DNA of 9,818 nucleotides from Nanobdellota archaeon (GTDB lineage Archaea; Nanobdellota; Nanobdellia; Woesearchaeales; GW2011-AR15): the NCBI GenBank assembly GCA_013335235.1, contig JAAXVZ010000028.1, positions 1 through 9,818 of the forward strand, in the 5' to 3' direction. The notes beneath the pieces were generated by a model. The model was not told the DNA's origin, made no database searches, and worked only from the letters and a program-made list of their open reading frames with translations. The translations under genes were made by a program, and so were the position numbers. Of this stretch, positions 5,652-9,818 are shown piece by piece (position 1 is the stretch's first letter; the number at the start of each line of letters is the position of its first letter).

Positions 5652-6512
5652 ATGGTAAAAGAACAGACATATACAGATCCAGTCATCAACATCTTAAGAG
5701 TCGTCTTAGGCGTATTTGTGGGCATATTCCTGCTGATAACCCTGTTCCAGGCGTTCTACACCGTCCCTGCAGGTTATAGAGGAGTAGTACTGACATTCGG
5801 AAGCCCTAGCATGGCGTCTGCTGGCGAGGGATTGCATTTCAAGATACCTTATGCCCAGTCTGTCGCCCTTATGAGCGTGCAGACAAGGAAATATGAGGCA
5901 GATGCTGCTGCTGCTTCAAAAGACCTGCAGATCGTCTCTGCTAATATTGCGACAAATTTCAAGCTTGAAGCATCCATGGTTCCTGCGATATATAGGGACC
6001 TTGGACTTGCATTCGAGCCAAACATCATTGCGCCTGCTGAGCAGGAGACAGTGAAAGCTGTCACTGCAAAATTTACCGCAGAAGAGCTTATCACAAGAAG
6101 AGAAGAAGTCAGGCTTGAGATGAAAGAGCTCCTGAAACAGAAGCTTGCCTTCAGGGGCATAATTGTCGAAGAAGTGTCTATCACTAATTTTGACTTCTCT
6201 CAATCTTTCAACGAGGCGATCGAAGCAAAGGTCACTGCAGAGCAGCTCAAATTGAAAGCTGAGCGTGACCTTGAAAGGATTAAAGTAGAGGCTGAGCAAG
6301 TAGAAGCCCAAGCAATTGGACAGAAAAATGCCGTAATCGCTGAAGCAGAGGGGCGTGCTGCTGCAATCAGGATAATCCAGCAGCAATTGGACAGCAGCCC
6401 TAATTATATAGAATACCTTAAAGTGGAGAAATGGAATGGAAAATTGCCAGTAGTGACCGGAAATGCTGTCCCATTGATAAGCGGACTTAGCATGAACCAG
6501 GAAACTCCTTGA
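5652..6512 (+). CDS. Prohibitin/stomatin-family (SPFH) membrane protein
   Basis: A 286-residue protein with one N-terminal membrane helix (about 15-35) followed by the SPFH domain. The domain opens with VPAGYRGVVLTFG and contains the GEGLHFKIP loop and the strand IVEEVSITNFDFS. A charged alanine-rich coiled coil (about 195-250) follows, then a C-terminal IEYLKVEKWNGKLPVVTG segment, a hallmark of the prohibitin branch rather than the stomatin branch. Family members form large membrane-bound rings that organise lipid domains and hold or inhibit membrane proteases. No NfeD or FtsH partner is visible in this window. The ATG at 5652 is chosen over GTG 5643 because an AGGTGA ribosome binding site lies just before it. 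The downstream glycosidase has its own TATA-like box, so no operon is required. Confidence 0.93.
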   Translation: MVKEQTYTDPVINILRVVLGVFVGIFLLITLFQAFYTVPAGYRGVVLTFGSPSMASAGEGLHFKIPYAQSVALMSVQTRKYEADAAAASKDLQIVSANIATNFKLEASMVPAIYRDLGLAFEPNIIAPAEQETVKAVTAKFTAEELITRREEVRLEMKELLKQKLAFRGIIVEEVSITNFDFSQSFNEAIEAKVTAEQLKLKAERDLERIKVEAEQVEAQAIGQKNAVIAEAEGRAAAIRIIQQQLDSSPNYIEYLKVEKWNGKLPVVTGNAVPLISGLSMNQETP

Positions 6513-6521
6513 TCGGTTTCA

Positions 6522-6526
6522 TTTTT
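6522..6526 (+). terminator. T-rich terminator after the prohibitin-like gene
   Basis: A TTTC-ATTTTTC tract starts a few bases after the TGA. It is a plausible hairpin-free archaeal termination site upstream of the glycosidase promoter, but short and low in specificity. Confidence 0.3.
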
Positions 6527-6538
6527 CATACCAAATAG

Positions 6539-6546
6539 TTTTTAAA
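6539..6546 (+). promoter_or_regulatory. TATA box for the glycosidase gene
   Basis: TTTTTAAA centred 27 bases upstream of the ATG at 6570. The bases just before the ATG (GAATTGGCTTT) contain no Shine-Dalgarno, so a leaderless message is inferred, as for alaX and the CHAP protein gene. Confidence 0.55.
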
Positions 6547-6569
6547 GCCTGTTCCCTTGAATTGGCTTT

Positions 6570-7706
6570 ATGGGCCAAAGTGCAGAAGAGATTGCCAGGT
6601 CAAGCCTTAGGGCTTGTTATGGGGATGAAGGAATATTTGCCGGCATACACCATTTCAAGGATTATTGGGCAAGAGACGGATTCTTTGCAAGCCTTGGCGC
6701 CTTAGAGATCGGCGATTCAGGTATTGTCAAGAAAAACCTGCAGCTTTTCCTGACCAGCCTAAAAAAAGATGGCCAAGTCCCTCTCCGTATCGGCAAATCC
6801 AGCCTTGGCTTGGCCATATCCTCGCTTGGAATAATACTAGGCAGAAGGAAACCTATATATGATGTTGATCTCACAAGCACAAAACCAAGCGACTCAAACC
6901 CGCTACTGATCATTGCCGCCCATGCATACTATCTGAAAACAAGGGACAAGTACATATTGGAAAACCTGCCTCTCCTTGAGAAAGCGCTGGAATGGGGCCA
7001 CCAGAGGTGCGACCAGGATTGCTTATTAGAAGAGGAGGAGAGATGCAACTGGGCTGATTCTGTTAAGAAGAAAGGCAAGGTATTCTACACAAATGTGTGC
7101 CACTTCAAATCAATACAATGCCTTGCAGAACTGTATGAGCAAGCTAAAAAGATAGAGAAGGCCTCGCATTATTCAAGGATAGCAAAAGATGTGAAAGTGC
7201 GGTTGAACCAGCATTTCTGGACAGGCGAGCATTACGCTGATTGGATAGATAGAGAGAAGATATTCAACTTCTTTTCAACTGATGGCAATATGCTGGCAAT
7301 ACTATGGGAGGTAGCTGATAAAGACAAGGCAAACAAGATAATCGATTGCAGCATGACCTTCGGCCTGCAGGACACACCGTCAGGCTGCGTGCATCCTTAT
7401 TATCCTATTGAAGACATTGGGTGGCACACTAAGATGATAGGATTGAAAGACTATCATAATGGGCTATCCTGGCTTTGGCTTGGCGCTATCAGTACACTTG
7501 CATTATTAAAGGTCGGAAGGATCAGCGAAGCAAAAGAACTTATGGATAAGATTGACACATTAATTGAAGACCATGAAGAGGTATATGAAGTATATGATGG
7601 CGGTTTTCCTGTGAATAGGACGTTATATCGTTCAGAGCACCCTTTTGCCTGGAGTGCGGGACTTGTTGCGCTTGCACATTCAGAACTAAAAAAACACAGA
7701 AAATAA
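6570..7706 (+). CDS. Six-hairpin glycosidase, amylo-alpha-1,6-glucosidase-like
   Basis: A 378-residue protein without signal peptide or membrane helix, so cytoplasmic. It has the features of an (alpha/alpha)6-barrel glycoside hydrolase: an N-terminal YWARDGFFASLGAL (32-45), a helix pair ending KKDGQVPLRIG, the acidic CNWADSV (159-165) with Asp163 a candidate general acid, TDGNMLAILWEVAD (237-250), DYHNGLSWLWLGA (294-306), and the C-terminal EVYEVYDGG (337-345) and SEHPFAWSAGL (355-365), where Glu337 or Glu340 could be the base. These resemble the catalytic domain of glycogen debranching enzymes and related GH15/GH100-type folds. The substrate cannot be read from the sequence; an alpha-glucan or a short oligosaccharide is likely. 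Only the catalytic domain is present. Its end overlaps the convergent secreted-protein gene by 21 bases. Confidence 0.8.
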   Translation: MGQSAEEIARSSLRACYGDEGIFAGIHHFKDYWARDGFFASLGALEIGDSGIVKKNLQLFLTSLKKDGQVPLRIGKSSLGLAISSLGIILGRRKPIYDVDLTSTKPSDSNPLLIIAAHAYYLKTRDKYILENLPLLEKALEWGHQRCDQDCLLEEEERCNWADSVKKKGKVFYTNVCHFKSIQCLAELYEQAKKIEKASHYSRIAKDVKVRLNQHFWTGEHYADWIDREKIFNFFSTDGNMLAILWEVADKDKANKIIDCSMTFGLQDTPSGCVHPYYPIEDIGWHTKMIGLKDYHNGLSWLWLGAISTLALLKVGRISEAKELMDKIDTLIEDHEEVYEVYDGGFPVNRTLYRSEHPFAWSAGLVALAHSELKKHRK

Positions 7707-8465
7707 TGACTTGATTATCCCGATGTCCTTATCCAATGCCTGGACATATATCTTCGATTCTGTCTTGCCGCCGTTGCCATCCTCGGCAATGATTGTCACT
7801 GTCTCTGCACCATGCCATGCGTGGCGTGATGTCAGGATCGCTTTTGTGCCCTTTATATCGACCTTGATCCTATCTGACTCAGACCTGTATGCCAGCTTGT
7901 CGCTATCTGGATCATAGAAATGCCTCTGCAAGTCTATCTCTGCTGAGCTGTCCCTGTAGAACCGGATATACTTGTCTGAGCTGCAGACTGTGCTGTTGAA
8001 ATAGTATAGGCACTCGCTCTCTTCAATGACCCTGCCCTGTGCAACTTTCAGGCTTAATGGGATTTTTGCGAGCTCTTTCTCTGTCTCGACAACCAGGAAG
8101 GGATTTGACTCCCCATAGGATCTGCACTCCGGCTCTAGCTTGAATTTTATTATCGCTGATTTCTTACCTGCAAGCTCCACTGAACTGGCAAGGTAGGATT
8201 TCCCTGTGAACCCTGTCACTGAAAAGCTGAATATCTGCGTTGCTGTACCCTGGTTTGTGAGCTTGAAAGAATAATTAGCTGCAGTGCATTGGCCTATTGC
8301 CGCTGAGACAAGGATGGGCTCGATTCTTATGGAAGGGCCAACCTGTGCAGCTGGAGCTGCGGACGGGTAGTATGTGTTTACTACAAAAGAATGCGTGGTC
8401 TCCTCGACTTGGGAGAACACAATAGGGAGAATCAGCAAAAAGAATAAAAAATGGAATTTAGCCAT
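7686..8465 (-). CDS. Secreted beta-sandwich surface protein with cadherin-like domain
   Basis: A 259-residue protein with a signal peptide (FHFLFFLLILPIVFS, cleavage likely near residue 18-19). Residues about 48-143 look like an immunoglobulin-type beta sandwich (YSFKLTNQGTATQIFSFSVTG, then IIKFKLEPE). Residues about 150-245 look like a cadherin-like or bacterial Ig repeat: HFYDPDSDKLAYRSES, then WHGAETVTIIAEDGNGG, the classic acidic DPDxD and DGxGG positions that often bind calcium. Four cysteines (60, 114, 152, 161) could form two disulfides. No clear membrane anchor is present, so it may associate with other surface proteins. Only 10 bases separate it from the upstream S-layer-like gene, and GGTAA after that gene's stop can act as ribosome binding site, so the two are probably one operon. 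Specific function unknown. Confidence 0.8.
   Translation of the reverse strand: MAKFHFLFFLLILPIVFSQVEETTHSFVVNTYYPSAAPAAQVGPSIRIEPILVSAAIGQCTAANYSFKLTNQGTATQIFSFSVTGFTGKSYLASSVELAGKKSAIIKFKLEPECRSYGESNPFLVVETEKELAKIPLSLKVAQGRVIEESECLYYFNSTVCSSDKYIRFYRDSSAEIDLQRHFYDPDSDKLAYRSESDRIKVDIKGTKAILTSRHAWHGAETVTIIAEDGNGGKTESKIYVQALDKDIGIIKSLFSVFF
7688..7694 (-). terminator. T-run at the 3' end of the surface-protein operon
   Basis: Seven consecutive T residues on the minus strand lie inside the last codons of the secreted protein, within the 21-base overlap with the glycosidase. It is a possible hairpin-free stop for the minus-strand operon. The position inside coding sequence makes this tentative. 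Confidence 0.3.
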
Positions 8466-8475
8466 ACTAATTACC

Positions 8476-9818
8476 TTAATAGTAAGTCTGGCCTCCTATC
8501 TCCTCTTTCTCGCCCTCGTTGCCTTTCATCTTGTTGAATCCTACGATTAAACCTAGGATGACTAGCAAGACTACAAGCACGACAAGACCTATCTCGAGAC
8601 CTTTCTTGACGCTTGTCCAGTCTGCTGCGCCGACAACATTCCCTGTTATGTCATTGCCGCTTCCTGTCCCGGTCTTCTTCTCTCCTTCGACAACATTCGC
8701 TGTGAGCGCTATCTGCTTCTTGTCGCCTTTTGTGTCGACGGTCACCATGAAGATCTTCTCTCCTGGCTGCGCGTCGTCATTTGGTGTGACATAAAGGTAT
8801 GCTGTCTCTGTCTCTCCTGCCCTAACTACTATGTATGTGCCTGGGTCGAACTTTGTCTGCCCCCATGAATCTACACCAGTGACTTTCAGCTCATAGCTCC
8901 TGTCACTTGAACCCTTGTTTTCAAGTATGATTGGATAGACTGTACCTGCTGTTCCTGTTATGACGTCCTGCTTGCCTGGAACTGTAACAACTGTCTTTTC
9001 ATCTGAAGTTGTGCCTTTGCTGGATGTGTCTTCACACTCAGGGTCTTCGTCAATCCTCAGTGTAAGCTGCTTTGTGACTTCCTCGTCACCGTCTGCATAT
9101 TCAACAATTGCCTTGACTGTGTAGTCTCCTTCCTTTGTGCAGGGTGGAACCCTTATGAACATATCTTCTGATGTTGTTGCCTCGTCTGACTCTAGCTCAT
9201 CGACATACTCTGTCGCTTTCAAGCCGAGTGCAGGTATGCTTGCAACAATCTTCAGGCTCTCTTCATCATTGTCTCCCATGTTCTTGACACGGACAGAGAC
9301 AAATAGGCCCCTTCCGGCCATGACCACTTCTGATGGGTCCAATAAGACATCCTGTATGACAACATTGTGCTCTGGCGCTTCTACCTTCAGGTTATATTCC
9401 CTTATATAGCTGTGGGAGAACTTGTCAGATATCTCGAGCCTTATCTTAAGCTCGTCTCCAGAGCTTATCTTGAAATCATCCGGAAGTGTAAGTGTCAGGT
9501 CTTTCTCATAGGAAACGTTGGCTTCCATGTCAAAAGTTGAGGTTATGTCAACTATCAGGTCTGTGAACTTTGATCCCCTGTGGTATCCTGTGATGAATGC
9601 CATCACTTGCACATCCTCTGCGTCCTGCGCTGAAACAAACTCTGCAGTGATATCCAAGGTCTGTCCTCTTTCAAATGCTTTTAGGACTGTGACATCATTC
9701 TTCACTACCCTGTCATTGATCCTGACAACGCATTCCTGGACATCAAGTGTAGGTGTATTAGCCTCATTACCTGTGCACGGGCCGCCATCGCAGCAGTCTG
9801 TACATTCTGTAGCGAGAG
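8476..9818 (-). CDS. Putative S-layer/surface protein, N-terminus outside the window
   Basis: The frame is open to the window edge, so the protein is cut at its N-terminus; 446 residues are visible. The GTG at 9703-9705 is internal, because a cysteine-rich stretch (ECTDCCDGGPC) and further beta sequence precede it in frame. Three or more beta-sandwich segments follow, of the COG1361/CARDB kind, such as VVIQDVLLDPSEVVMAGRGL and VYPIILENKGSSDRSYELKV. Near the C-terminus come a Gly/Thr linker, ITGNVVG (visible residues about 390-396), a membrane helix (about 407-428), a basic stop (NKMK) and a polar tail ending GGQTYY. This is the layout of proteins annotated as putative S-layer proteins in DPANN archaea: a large extracellular part anchored by a C-terminal helix. 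It is followed after 10 bases by the secreted beta-sandwich gene. Confidence 0.85.
   Translation of the reverse strand, partial: LATECTDCCDGGPCTGNEANTPTLDVQECVVRINDRVVKNDVTVLKAFERGQTLDITAEFVSAQDAEDVQVMAFITGYHRGSKFTDLIVDITSTFDMEANVSYEKDLTLTLPDDFKISSGDELKIRLEISDKFSHSYIREYNLKVEAPEHNVVIQDVLLDPSEVVMAGRGLFVSVRVKNMGDNDEESLKIVASIPALGLKATEYVDELESDEATTSEDMFIRVPPCTKEGDYTVKAIVEYADGDEEVTKQLTLRIDEDPECEDTSSKGTTSDEKTVVTVPGKQDVITGTAGTVYPIILENKGSSDRSYELKVTGVDSWGQTKFDPGTYIVVRAGETETAYLYVTPNDDAQPGEKIFMVTVDTKGDKKQIALTANVVEGEKKTGTGSGNDITGNVVGAADWTSVKKGLEIGLVVLVVLLVILGLIVGFNKMKGNEGEKEEIGGQTYY

Noticed and set aside
9703..9705. GTG as the start of the S-layer-like protein
   Set aside because: In-frame coding sequence with a cysteine-rich segment and beta-sandwich-like residues continues upstream to the window edge without a stop.

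Overview
The window is a gene-dense piece of archaeal DNA, most likely from a DPANN-type archaeon of the Woesearchaeota/Pacearchaeota kind. The reasons are: a free-standing AlaX editing enzyme; TTTATA/TTTAAA boxes placed 26-29 bases upstream of start codons with almost no leader; a secreted protein whose N-terminus has the KKxQVTxF-plus-membrane-helix pattern frequent in those lineages; and a surface protein ending in an ITGNVV stretch, a membrane helix and a tyrosine-rich tail. The lineage is an inference; no rRNA or other marker gene is present. No tRNA, rRNA, CRISPR array, insertion sequence or attachment site was seen. No gap between genes exceeds 85 bases.

Layout. Bases 1-653 (+) hold the end of a multi-pass membrane protein (DUF6159-like). 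Converging on it with no spacer is alaX (654-1364, -). An 85-base divergent spacer separates alaX from a 49-residue zinc-ribbon protein (1450-1599, +). That gene abuts, stop against stop, an 87-residue winged-helix protein (1600-1863, -) resembling the C-terminal domain of archaeal MCM helicase. A second 85-base divergent spacer precedes the centrepiece, a 1210-residue protein (1949-5581, +). It has an N-terminal membrane helix, a beta-rich ZU5-like domain, a long unassigned AT-rich middle, three tandem six-cysteine repeats, a DUF4215-like cysteine-rich segment and a C-terminal CHAP-type cysteine peptidase/amidase domain. Then come a prohibitin/stomatin-family membrane protein (5652-6512, +) and a cytoplasmic six-hairpin glycosidase (6570-7706, +). 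On the minus strand, a secreted beta-sandwich protein (7686-8465) lies downstream of, and probably in one operon with, a putative S-layer protein (8476 to beyond 9818) that is cut by the window edge.

How they fit together. Most of the coding capacity serves the cell envelope: the DUF6159-like protein, the CHAP protein, the prohibitin-like protein, the secreted beta-sandwich protein and the S-layer-like protein. Housekeeping genes (tRNA editing, two small putative nucleic-acid-binding proteins, one sugar-active enzyme) are interspersed. The most notable item is the CHAP protein. CHAP domains usually cut peptidoglycan amide bonds, yet these archaea are not expected to have peptidoglycan, so the target is more plausibly a bacterial neighbour, a host or the cell's own surface protein.
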